This document shows, in pieces, positions 51,530 to 63,024 of a stretch of 64,000 nt of DNA. Under the pieces are notes generated by a model. That model ran no database searches and was not told the DNA's origin. It was given only the letters and a program-made list of their open reading frames with translations. Numbering within the stretch: position 1 is the first letter of the stretch; each line of letters starts with the position of its first letter. This stretch comes from Apostichopus japonicus. Taxonomy: Eukaryota; Echinodermata; Holothuroidea; Aspidochirotida; Stichopodidae. The translations under genes and the position numbers were made by a program. Location of the stretch: positions 19,777,376-19,841,375 of the forward strand of contig NC_092567.1 of the NCBI RefSeq assembly GCF_037975245.1, read 5' to 3'.

Positions 51530-54500
51530 ATCATGCAGTTTACAGAGTCCAGAGGTACCGTACGATTGTAGAGCACTATGTCGTAACAGGTCAGTTGCTT
51601 TTAGAAGAAATTACGAAAATTGTTTGCATACGAATTAACTTGAGTTAAATTGGCATAATACAAAGATGACGTCATAGTATTTGTCAAAATTGTTCATATA
51701 CTCTGTACCATAATCCTGCATGAACTCTTCGATGGGACTTGACTTTAAAGAGCTCATTTCAGTGCAGTTCATTAGCTTTCTATGTAACTTGCCTAATGGA
51801 AGGTTTGAAGACAATTTCGACCAGCGTTAACTTTATTTGTCAGATTTCATATTTTTTTCTCCTTTTCTTCTTCTGTTTAAAGGTATCGGTTTAATACAGT
51901 TGATTTTCCCTCTCTTTAGGGGGGGGGGGGTAAAATGTGTAAAAGAACAGCTGAACACTTAATTGGGAAATTGTAAACGATGGAACAGAGCAAAGAAAAA
52001 GCCTACGTAAAAAAAAATCTGCTTCAAGAGGATAGACTTATACATTTCAAGACATTGAGGGATAAATATGCTATTGAGATTCATGGTAAAATATATAGCG
52101 TCATGGTGAATTATTATGTATATTATATTTCCTACGTTCGAAGCGTGCACATTACCTGTTTATGTGTCAATCTCGAGCGAATGGGAAATGTTGTGTCATT
52201 AAAGTATCATAGAGCCCATATTATGAGTTCGTGTGCGTATAACTATAGATCCTTGCGCGTATGTGGCGTAAGTAGTGGTTAATCGATTTTCCATACTAAG
52301 TTTGTTACAGCCGACTCTCTGCCGGGGATAGCAAAGTGATTCGACACACACAAGCCATTAGCTGAGGTGTTGAGGCAAGCGGTTCACGGGGTACATATGG
52401 GATTTAGGAACCTATTCCAGTCTTAAATTTATCGCATGTTCACACATGGGTTTGTGAACCTTGGGACACAACAAAACATGAGAACTGTCAGATATTTTGA
52501 CTTGGGGAAATCCTAGCGCCTGTGCTTATTTTTATTTTTTCCATTTTTTTCATAATTGATGGTTGTAACCTTTAAAACGACTTCCTTAGAAACCAAAATC
52601 CTGCCAACAATCCTGCCAACAATGTTAGTTCAGAGCTTCAAATGTATTTGCTATGACTTTCCCCCTGTATATAGACTATTCGATTTTTGTAAGGATTGGG
52701 CTGATTCGTATTTCACTCCTTAAGGACCTTACTTTTGTTTGGGGGGGTTGGGGAGAGGGGGACACGTGATGGCGTAATGCAAGTATTCTATGTATTACAG
52801 TATGAAATTCATCTGTTTATGCTACAAGAAATGACCGCCAACCGTCGGCGATGGAAAATGTACTACGTCAGTATTAAGCCTAACGTTAAACCTGCCATTA
52901 ATGACGTGTATCCTAAATGTGAAGCCGATGAGTCGATACTTTGCACAGAGCTACATATTATTACTGGGTTTAGAAGTAGACGACATTTTCTCCTCTGTAA
53001 TTCAAACGTCGTAATCGTTCATTCTTGAATATGAGCAATTCCTCATTTGGTAACTTTTGGAAGACATTTTAAAGGGTTCTTAGCTACTTGAACCACCATG
53101 GTTAATAATCTAATGAAGTAATATATGTGCGAAATGATGCTAAATGGTTGCTGCGTATTGTACGGTATATCAGCGAGAGAATAGAAGAAATTCCACTATA
53201 CTCATTTCCCTTACCTTCACTTAAACAGGCGACGTCTGAAATCTACTTATTTCGGTAACATTGGAACCTTTAAGTCCATGAGTTTAGTCATGTCCGTTCC
53301 TGCAGAAACTTTGTAGACCACATAAAAAATCAACAAAGAAACCCGAGTGAGGTGAGAACTGTTTCGAAATAACTTTCACTCGCGTGTGTTGTAAGCATTT
53401 CTGTCGTGCTTATGATTCTTATGAACTATTCATAAGTTTACGCAACAATGTCATATCGATATTTTGTTATGAGAATGAAAAGTATCCCTGCCAATATAGA
53501 AAGCAATTATACAGTTATCGCGGCGCTGTAAAAATAAATTTTAAATAATAATTGTAGCACTTAATTGTATAAACCGAAGAGCCTAAGTCATACGGTCAGT
53601 ATTCGTCAGTCAAAAATTACTCAATAATTATTCGTCATTAATACTGGACCCATTTCTGGAAATCCTTCATAATTTCTGTTAAGTTAATATAATTCAGCTA
53701 AAATAAATTTCCTCCAGCTGTTTGCAGCTATTTTTTATATTTTTCTCCCTTCCTCGCGCCTCCGTAATACATACTAGTGATAACGTCCATTGGTAATGTA
53801 CCAAAATAAGACAGAACAAGAATATACATTTATGTCAGAGATGGGGGTAGGAAGTGCCTCCAAATAAAGATGGCCTGTGCCGATCACACAGCCAAACAAA
53901 ATAACTTCCTGTATGTTCAAATCAACTTCTTTACATCCCCAACGTGTATAATCTCTGATTTTATCGATGTAATTAGCGGAAACAAAGATCTTTTTCTTCA
54001 ATTATAGATGTCCATTGATGTAGTGCTAATTACCAATTGTATCAGCGGGTGCCATACATCTTGCAATTCATTTATTCCCAGGGGTATTAACTATGATAGA
54101 AATCTGACTCTTAAGCTTTTTCTCAGAAATTGATAGTGCGTCACTTACTAGCCGTGTTGCCCCACCAACATTTACGATGCATAGAGTTTAAAAAAGAAAC
54201 TAAAAGAAAAATATTAATGACTTCCAAATGTACAGATCTTTCAAGTTGTGTGGACAGATTATTTCCACTGTCCCCTGCAACGGGTCACCACTTTACATTT
54301 TCACGAAAGAAAAAAGAACGGTGCCTATCGTCAGCACTATGAGCTGACCTGTGGAAAAGAACATATATAGAACGATCAGCAGTAGTGAGTAAATGACTAC
54401 CTACTGCTTTTAATTCAAGTTCGACAAATATATATGTTTCAACCAAGAACAATAGCCATTTCTAATGATAGAATGGCTAATCCCGCAAGTATAATGGGAC

Positions 54501-55566
54501 GTCAGCGCTGACGTTTGTGAACATTCCTGAAATTCTCATCATCCGATGTGTTATCCCAAAGTACCCCAGGACCCCAAAAGCACCCCAATACCCCAGTGTA
54601 CCCCAGGAACCGATGAGCTACTTCACCAGATTTACAAACTGTTTAACATTCTACCAATATCTTCTTAATTTTATTTCTAGAAAACTATGGAAGGTCAGTG
54701 ATATATTCCAAATTGACAAAGTAGACATGAAGGTCTAGTCTCAAAAGCTGTAACCAAATAACGTAACGTGCAAATTAATTCTCTCTATAGGGGGAAATCT
54801 GCAGGCTAAAGACATTCAATATTTACAGGATTACCAGCAAATGGAAGAAAGAAATAATTACCCCTTGTAGGCAGAAGCGACATCTAGCTTTTTAGATTTT
54901 ATGAAAATGATAAGGGAGACAAAATGGGTGTCAAACAAGGACTCGCTATCGTTTGTAGATATAAATATGCCGGTGCGTGAAGTTTTCGAAAAAGTGATAA
55001 ACTATCATTACCCCAAGATTGTGATTTGCGATCTAGTCCAACCATCATGTATATATATTGTAGCGAATTGCCATTAAGCTGTCACAATTGTATATCAATA
55101 TAGCCAAAGTACGCATCATGGAAGTTTTGATACAACGATATTTTTTTAATGACGTTCGTGGAAATGCAAACAGTCAGCTCTACTTGTTTTTGTAACGAAA
55201 CGATTAGTGTCATATTCGAACGACCCTACGGAAGTAATATTTCTCTCCAAACATGCATGGTAAACTAAGAGATCACTAAACATAATCACTTGCTGCATAT
55301 CTTACGAGTACCAATTACTGTCGAGTTCTTGAGGTGCCGAATACCAAGTACCATAGTCCGAATACTACTTTTCACCGAGTGAAAGTACCCAGTACTAACC
55401 AAAAGGAACTCGAGTGCCCCTCGAGTACTTTTTTTCGAGTTCGGACAACCAATGGCTGATTATATCGTTTCTGTCATAATGAATAGGAAAAAACTTGAAA
55501 ACTTTCTGAAGTCACTTACGATCACATTTGTACCATCTGCAACCAACACTACGCAATGTACTAATT
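51530..55566. other. Non-coding stretch
   Basis: No gene was recognised. The stretch holds a CRE octamer (51667-51674), a 16-bp perfect palindrome (54499-54514) and a tract with repeated ACCCCA motifs (54560-54610). Confidence 0.4.
54499..54514. promoter_or_regulatory. 16-bp perfect palindrome ACGTCAGCGCTGACGT
   Basis: Two inverted TGACGT half-sites (bZIP/CRE type) flank GCGC. No gene start is identified nearby, so a regulatory role is only possible. Confidence 0.25.
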
Positions 55567-57756
55567 GTCACATCCAGTGTTCGACTTATGGCCAAAAAAT
55601 TGCATAGCAACAAATTTCGACAATTGCTATACAATATTTTTGTTGCATAGCAGTTCCCCAATATTGAATAGCAGTTTTGAAATTACCACAAAACGGACCA
55701 AATGTTGGCGATCAATGTATTAACTAGAAAATGTTTGTTTATTATTATTATTATTTATACTAGTGTTGCTACGATAATCGTTTTCAATATCGGTATCGGC
55801 CGATATTTGCAATATCGGCAGCATACCGGTATCGGTAAAATTTTGCTTAATTGCCGATAACAGCAAACCGATATTGAACTTTTCTTTTGAACAGCAGAGC
55901 TACCTGTACTTATTTATACTTGCAATGATTCGTTAATCTGCCCAAGACGATCCATTTCTTTAGCGTCAGTTAAACTCAGATTCATTTTCGATTAATATCC
56001 ATGGAAACCTGACTCTCTGTAACATCTAAAAACCGTCTACGGCGCGCGAATATAACCAATGACCTTCGTGAACCTTGGCCTACACACAGCATTAGTGCAG
56101 CATATATACACTGTACTAACCATTCATTTCCTCAAAGGACTGTGAAAACCTTGAACATGATGCATACAGTAACTGCACAGTTCAGCAGTGTTGGAAAACC
56201 TTGTTCAATTTCCCGCGAACACACTGCCGATTTCCCACCGGTGTTCGCCTGCCTACACTCTAAAAACACTTGGGTTAAAATTGACCCAAATTGGGTCACT
56301 TTTTGACCCAAATGAAAGTCAGGAGGGAACCTAACACATTTGGGTCAAACTGACCCAGAAAATAAGGTCAGAATAAGTGACCCAATTTATGGGTTGAAAA
56401 TTTGACCCAGAAATATTGGTAAATATTGACCCAGGCAAGGGTTATGATGGAAAATCAACCAAATTTGGGTCAGCTTGACTCTTCTAGGAAAAAATACATA
56501 AATACAAAAGGCTTCATTTGACAGAGCAATTTATTGATATAACTCCTTCAAATAAAGTGAACCGAAATGTAAAATTGCAACAAAACTGAATGTTTCATTA
56601 ACATGGTACCATAGTACAAGATCTAAAGGAAGGAATTGTTTGTAGCATTACCAATGATTTAATAATTTTTTTTACCCCATTGCAATTTTTACATAAACAA
56701 TTTCAACATTTTATTAGACTTGTTTGGATAAAATACAATTTGCTGAATGTATGAACAAACACTTTCTAGCTAGACATGTGTGTGTCTTCATAGTGATAGT
56801 TATCAGCTAAAGCATAGACTAGCTCGCATGGGGAGGTATTTGCCTTACTTAAGATGTAATAACAAAAGAAGAAAATGACAATCAAAACATGATTGCCAAA
56901 TTTTTAAAAGATGGGGTGATGGATGGTCAGGCTTGAAAATGTTCACTAAATTAGGCCTCGTAAAGAAAGATTCCCCTCCCCCCCCCTTTTAACACTTATC
57001 CATGGATTTCATTAAACGGCAGCAAGCCTATAAGTAATGAGTCCAAATATTATGTGTAATATTTATACTGCTGTTGTACATAACCCAGCACAGGTAAATA
57101 TTGTATATGTAAATATGTGTAGAATGGATACGCAGATTTCTGCATTCCAAGAGCCGTTCAATTGAAAATGGTCCAAGAAATTTATTTAGAGCAGATAACT
57201 GGGACTGGGGCAATCCATATAATTTCCTTCTAAAATTTCATGACAGCAAAACAATTTGTGAGCTGCAACTTTGGAACTGGAATTTATGAGATGAAAACAA
57301 ATATGATCATACAGGCTGAAAACGTTTTGCCAATTCTTCTTAGAATACAAACATATCTTTGCTTTGTATATGAGGCAAGTATGCCTTGGTCCCATAAACG
57401 TGATTCAACTAACAGTTGAGATTTCAAGTAAAATCACACAACTTCAGATGATCATAAAGGTTGCTCGGCATTGAACAAAATTGTGTCCAAATTCTTTCAA
57501 CTGTAATGTAAAAAGGAATTGTAATGGACAGTTGAATTGATTGCCAAGTTAATTCTAGTGTTGCACTGTGCGACTATTGTTTCAACTTTGTTGAAAGTTC
57601 TTGTTGAAGCATATATATGGGACCCAGGTATGAAAACTTTCAGCCCTACTTCATTTTGATTTTCAAATATGTCTTCAATGACACAACTGATAATGACATT
57701 TTCCCAGGTACATCAATGTCGTATAAAACAGTCTGGAAGAACTGCCGGGAGTTGTA

Positions 57757-57960
57757 TCATTGCCACTGATAATCCATATCAAAAACATGAAAACACTTAA
57801 AACATAAATCAATGGCATTAAGCAGCGACTCCTGTGGAATGGCTTCTCTCTCTATGATTATGTAAGTTTGTTCCGGGCTAACCCTGCTGCTTCCAATAGC
57901 TAGAACGAATGGTTGCTTTTGTTTCACCCCTTCAAGGTAGTGTGGAATATTGGTTCCAAT
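57757..57960 (-). CDS. Cargo gene terminal exon
   Basis: The acceptor TTTTGTTTTCATTTCAG opens IGTNIPHYLEGVKQKQPFVL. The exon is 68 codons including the stop at 57757-57759. The protein-like composition and the strong acceptor argue for a real exon. Confidence 0.6.
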   Translation of the reverse strand: MGTNIPHYLEGVKQKQPFVLAIGSSRVSPEQTYIIIEREAIPQESLLNAIDLCFKCFHVFDMDYQWQ

Positions 57961-60900
57961 CTGAAATGAAAACAAAAAGGTTATGAAAGCAAACTTCTTA
58001 TTACTTTAAACTTTTATTCAAATACTGCCTTCCATATAGAAAGGATCATATATTGTAGTACTCCCCAGAAGGTGGGGTATTGATAGAAGCAATCTTTGTT
58101 TTGATTAAGGATGTGCAATATTTAGCATTCACAACTTCAGTGATGAATAGTGCCACAATTTCATAGAGGGTTGTAGAGGTGCCAGGTATTTTTTGCATTG
58201 TACTGAAAACAAGTTTTTTTTACTAATTCAGATATAAAGAATTGTCGGGCCTCTGTAAGTTAATTTGAGGCTCATCGAGGAACCCTGGACAATTGATTAT
58301 GGATGAACACAGTGTTCAAAAGTTAACAAGACAATTATACTATCCCAGCATACTGCCTGGAATACCGCAATGTCCTATCCGATCGGTGTGAATTAGATTG
58401 TACACTCTTCCACTGCACACTCAACATATTCTGCATTCACATTTATATACATATATGTATTCATATATCATGTGTATACTAGAATGAGGAATCATTGTTA
58501 CAACTCTACCTGTAATGAATTTGGTTTAGGGTTTGTACAATGCAACCTGGTGCAGTGGTCTGTGTGAGAACTTGCTAGTGGGTAATGTTTTCACAATTTC
58601 TGGGGCTGGTGAGGTTCTTCGGGCATTTGATTGGCACAGCTGCAGAGCATTAGTGACCGATGCTTTGATAGTCCCCTTCCACCATTCCCCTTGGGAAAGT
58701 GGCTGAATGCATCGTTCATGTCTTTCAGATGGGAACATAAAATGGTGGTTCTAGGAGCAGGGTGGGATTGTATCTGATGAATGTCTTGTCTCACCAATCC
58801 ATGTACACTGCTGGAGAAGAGAAGGCAAGCTCTTTGCCTGTTTCATCCATAATTGTATCGTCTGTCAATTTTCCTAGATGAACCTGTAACCGACAATGAT
58901 CTAATAAAAGGAATTTTTCTACTTCAAATTTAGCTTTCAGCTCACCTTTTGCAAATCCACAAATGAAGTTAGGGCATCTTCAATTGTAGCCCGTTTTCCT
59001 TTGCCCTTCACCTTCTGTGACCCAATTAGTAGAATGCGTGGAATGCACTGCAGTGCAATGTTGCATACTTCATCATCTGTAAAGAGGGAAAATAAGAACC
59101 TTGAGGAAAGATTCACAGACTTAACACTCATAGAGGCACTGATTATGCCTGTGTTATACGCTAACACAATTGTGGTAATATATGATGACATATCAGTTAA
59201 AAAAAGGCTTTCAGCGGAACATTATGCATTATATAGTGTGGATAGGATCTTTGACGGCTCTACAAATCCACCAATTTCTCAACAGCACCTCTGATTGTGA
59301 TCCAAAGTTGGGTGGATGCCAGGCCAATGAATGTTCGTCGATGAAGCAAGACAATATTACCAGAATTCTGATGCGAGAATAGAAAACATTTAAAGCTTAT
59401 AACAAATCCGATGTCATCTATGTTGACTGTGCAGGGTTGTGCCCATGCCAGACCTGAGACACTGTGTACTGACACATGGCAATCAGGCATAATACTTGAC
59501 ACTATTCTGTTATCTGACTGGCCACCTTAATCCCCCGACTGACCCCCTACTCCAAATACACGCCATTTTCATTATTTCCCCTGACTGAGGTGAAGCTCAA
59601 CCGGGGCCCAGTGACACATCACTGGCAGTGTCACATGAAAACAGTTCACATGCATTTTACCTGGGTTAAGTTATTGCAACTTAGTTACCTGATAGTTGAC
59701 TGCTGTCTTGATCAATCCCCAGGTGTAAAGACCAACCATTTTGCTTGTCAGCATAATGCAGTAGGTTCCTAGTGAGTGCAGGTGTCCATAACAGGAACAA
59801 TTTGTCCCCACACTTTGGCTTGATGACTTCAAAGTCCAGATTAATCTGAAAAAGGATGAAATATGTGACAAGTCTGCACAGAAAGCATTTTTTTGTGCCC
59901 AGACTTGGACTGTGAAGATTTTTTCCTATATAATATTTTACACAATGATGATTCATGATATATATATATATATATATATACAATATACAGTATTGCCATG
60001 GAAAAGTTTTACGCATTGTTAGTGTGGGTGAAAACAACTTATCACAGATAAAAGCTTTCAAATTGGGAAATTTTGGTAGCCCATCGGACTACTGCTACTA
60101 AGTGTTCTGACAGTTGTGGTAGTCCAATGTATATTTGGTTGTCTAGGGCTACACTGTGCCACAGCCTACTGAACTACCACATATTTCGAACCCTGACGAT
60201 TATGCCAGGGCCTATATAGATTGAGGTTTGTCTGGTGCTAGCATCATAATCTGAATATTTTCAATGAATGTTGAAGCAATTTAGCTGAAATGTGCACAGT
60301 TACAGGCACCCCGTGCTACTTACTTGTTACAACACCCCCCGCCCCCTGCTTAACTGTACATACTTAATTTGTAGAATTTATATACAAGTATTTATCGTAG
60401 GGTATCTCAAGGTGCCCGAATACTGCAGGACCCGAATACTGCGGGGGCCCGAATAATGCATGCATATAAACCTAGGCTACCTAACAATACGTTCCAATAT
60501 TACCGTATAGCAACGTGCTCAAAATGCGTTATGAACAAATAAGATCTGCTAGGCCTACTTATTTTCAACCATAATATATGCAAAACAGGCTGTTTTTTTC
60601 ACATCTTGACCAACTAGACCGAGCATAGGCCTAACATTCTAGGCTAGGCCTAAATGTTATTTTGTATGATAATTCAAAATTTTCATTGCCAAGAAATTTT
60701 CAAATGAAATTGTTGTAAATTTATTCCAAGTTCTGCCTCTTTTTTGGTCTTCTTTGCCTTTCGTTCGGTAGTCAGATAAGCTACAGTATGTTAGTACACT
60801 TATTGCTTAATCAGATGTAACATTAGCTATTTTACTAGGCCTAGCCTAAGCTATTTTTGTTATTTAGGCCTAACCCTAAAATTCTGGTAAAAACTCTTGT

Positions 60901-61831
60901 TCACAGATGCTTGTTCCATATCTAACGTTAGACCTATAACACTATACGCAGTAAGGCCTAGGCCTAACGTTAGGCTAAATGCTTCACACTACAGTAGCTG
61001 CCCTGTGAGTACAAAAAAAACACCCCATTAGCCCTGTCCAAATCTAGCTGTCATCCTCATGATCGCAAATAGGCCTAGCCAAGGGGCCTAATCATATTTA
61101 CTTAGCAAACTTGGCACAACAATGCTTAATTATGCATCGTCAACAATGCTTACTTATGCAGAACTTTGTGCATCGTCATATTTATTTTAAATATACAGTT
61201 CGGCAAATGTAAGAATATGGAATAATGTTTGGTCTCCGTGCAAGTCCATGGGTCTATCCACGGGCGATCCTAACGTTAGTAATAGGCCTAGGCCCTATAG
61301 GATATATTGACATCTTACTTCTTAGGCCTATCGAAAAATTTGCATTTTTTGTACGTAGGCTAACTGGCAGTGACTAGGCTAAACGGGTCCGTTTAATAAC
61401 TTGGACAGAACTTTCTGTAAATTAGCTCCATATTTTACAATTTCAACCATTTGGGGCCTAATATTCATATCAGGATTGTGGATTTGTATACCGGAAACTA
61501 GAGCCTAGTAGAGGTTTCGTACATATATACATTATCTCAATATTTTAAAGAAACTAGCCTACTTAGCCTAACCAGATAGTGTTATGTTTACAGGCCTTGC
61601 CTACGTTAGGCCAAGCCTATGTTATGGCTTAGCGTTAGGCCGTAGGCTAGTACGACTACGAATTCAGTCACCGACTTAGCCTTACGTTATGTCTTCGTAT
61701 GCTACGTCAGCATTTCTTGAAATTTAATTACATATAAAAAAGATATTTGCACATGATACCATACCTTGGAATGAATAAGCCCATTCCATCAAGCCCCATT
61801 CTTCTAATTTATCTTTCACAAACGAATCCAT
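57757..61831 (-). CDS. Spliced cargo gene of the TIR transposon, partial model
   Basis: Exons I can support, in order of transcription, are 61765-61831, 59689-59845, 58946-59076, 58795-58883 and 57757-57960. The first encodes MDSFVKDKLEEWGLMEWAYS, resembling the start of a SAM-type helical domain. The middle exons (INLDFEVIKPKCGDKLFLLW; CNIALQCIPRILLIG; VHLGKLTDDTIMDETGKELA) join in phase. The last (KQPFVLAIGSS...REAIPQESLLNAIDLCFKCF) resembles the C-terminus of uncharacterised repeat-borne proteins of fish and invertebrates. At least one exon is missing after the first exon, where the rest of the SAM-like domain should be, and one before the last exon, where phase fails. No DDE transposase motif is visible. 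It could be an accessory protein or a captured host gene. Confidence 0.5.
58795..58883 (-). CDS. Cargo gene internal exon
   Basis: The acceptor TCGGTTACAG and donor GATTG|GTGAGA bound 89 nt, phase 0 to 2. It encodes VHLGKLTDDT through SSPAVYMDW. Its phase does not fit the last exon directly, so an exon is missing or the copy is damaged. Confidence 0.55.
58946..59076 (-). CDS. Cargo gene internal exon
   Basis: The acceptor CCTCTTTACAG and donor AAAAG|GTGAGC bound 131 nt, phase 1 to 0. It joins the exon at 59689-59845 in frame and holds a basic run, KVKGKGKRA, then DALTSFVDLQK. Confidence 0.6.
59689..59845 (-). CDS. Cargo gene internal exon
   Basis: The acceptor ATCCTTTTTCAG and donor TCAG|GTAACT bound 157 nt, phase 0 to 1. 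The exon is rich in Leu, Trp and Lys (LFLLWTPALTRNLLHYADKQ). Confidence 0.55.
59955..59981. repeat. Short (AT)n microsatellite
   Basis: An AT dinucleotide run lies in an intron of the transposon cargo gene. Confidence 0.9.
60540..61690. repeat. TAGGCCTA / AACGTTAGGCC-rich tract
   Basis: A dozen or more AGGCCT or GGCCTA words, often joined to AACGTTAGG, are spread over about 1.1 kb inside the TIR element, between its first and second supported exons. They are dispersed and not tandem. The surrounding window has few of these words. Confidence 0.6.
61765..61831 (-). CDS. Cargo gene exon 1
   Basis: ATG at 61831 opens 22 codons ending SFQ, with donor AAG|GTATGG. CpG-rich sequence (GCGCGCGC at 61891-61898) and the right TIR lie just upstream, placing the promoter near the transposon end. 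Confidence 0.55.
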
Positions 61832-63024
61832 CTGTGCTTCTGATCATGTTCGCTCTGTCAGCAAACTTGTCCTACAGCCAAGTTGTCTATGGCGCGCGCG
61901 CAGGGCTAATATTATCAGACGGTCAATGTGTGTTCGTTAATTGGCTGATCTGACATGATGCACTCATATTCCTATAATGTTGACCAATCATAGTGCAATA
62001 TTATTTTGACTCGTTGATGAAAGTCAGTTTCGGACTTAGCATTAGGTCAGCTTAGTGTATGGTACAACCCAAATTGGGTTATAAGACCATCGACCCTGCG
62101 TTTGGGTCATGAATATGACCCAGGTGTTTTAAGAGTGTAGCACGCGTAACGTGCGAGCATAAAGGCGTGGTGTCCAGGGGCCCGTCTTAGGGCTATGGTG
62201 GGGTCATGGGGTAGAACCCCTCGTGGGGATCCTGGGGGCGAAAGCCCCCGAAAATTGTTGTCATTTTTGGCGATGTCTGGCGATGAAAAAATTCGCAGTT
62301 GAGGATGCAAAATACTGACAACTTTTTTTATTTAAATTGTCACGAAACTGATGAAAATTTTAAAATGACAAGTTAAAGTAGCTATATTATGTTAAAAAAT
62401 GAAAAGAGATTTAATCTGTCTTTCAATCTTTAAAAAGTGCAACTTACAAAACTTCCGATATTATGAAACAAACAACGTTCAGCAAAGCCCCGTTTCTAGA
62501 CTGCCTAACAATGAATAGCGTGCACTATGCGTACATTTTTACAACTGCAGTGTTTAACCCTATACCCAACTACTGTACCACGGTACATGTGCTGCGAATT
62601 TGCCCAGGTACCTTCCCAACAACTGTGAGCTCATCCCCTGTGTAACACCTGTTTGTTAACATTTTTTGGCACGTTGCCAAGGAACCTTTTAGTTACGTGA
62701 GATCCGTAACCGCCGAGGTGGTTAGGCTATTTGCTTTACACTTAACTATGGTAGGATATTATATTTTCAGGTTGTTTTTTTTTTCGCTATTCGGTCAAGT
62801 GAATAAGTTGTACATTGAGTATAAACTCAATAAGTTATAACTTCTACATTGTGATCGACAGTTCGTAAGTTAAGGTTTGAGTGTTTGCTCCCAAATCTGA
62901 CTAGGAATTTGTATCGCACAAATCGGCACAATGTGCGATGCTGATTTGGAAACGTCTCGCAAGTTTGTCGTTTTGGATCGCATTTTGCGATGCGATACCG
63001 GAAAAATCGAACACTGGTCACATC

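Larger units (their letters stand above)
56256..62137. mobile_element. 5.9-kb TIR transposon with TTGGGTCA subterminal repeats
   Basis: Ends CACTCTAAAAACACTTGGGT and, reverse-complemented, CACTCTTAAAACACCTGGGT match at 18 of 20 bases. TA lies outside each end (56254-56255 and 62138-62139), consistent with a TA target duplication. The first 220 bp carry many TTGGGT/ACCCAA motifs in both orientations, and the last 80 bp several more. CACTA/EnSpm elements have such subterminal arrays and CACT- ends, but the TA target and the lack of a recognised transposase leave the superfamily open. A spliced minus-strand gene lies inside. Confidence 0.8.
55575..63016. mobile_element. hAT transposon, interrupted by a nested TIR element
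   Basis: The left end CAGTGTTCGACTTATGGCC and the right end, reverse-complemented, CAGTGTTCGATTTTTCCGG share a 10-bp inverted terminus. Flanks are a perfect 8-bp target duplication, GTCACATC, at 55567-55574 and 63017-63024. Removing the nested element (56256-62137 plus one TA) leaves about 1.56 kb without a transposase frame, so the hAT copy is non-autonomous. ATATCGG/CCGATAT motifs at 55785-55870 may be a further partial hAT end inside it. Confidence 0.85.

Noticed and set aside
58526-58797. Minus-strand frames of about 70 codons as another exon of the transposon cargo gene
   Set aside because: The only acceptor in phase would leave an intron of about 20 nt after 58795, which is too short, and the two overlapping frames compete.
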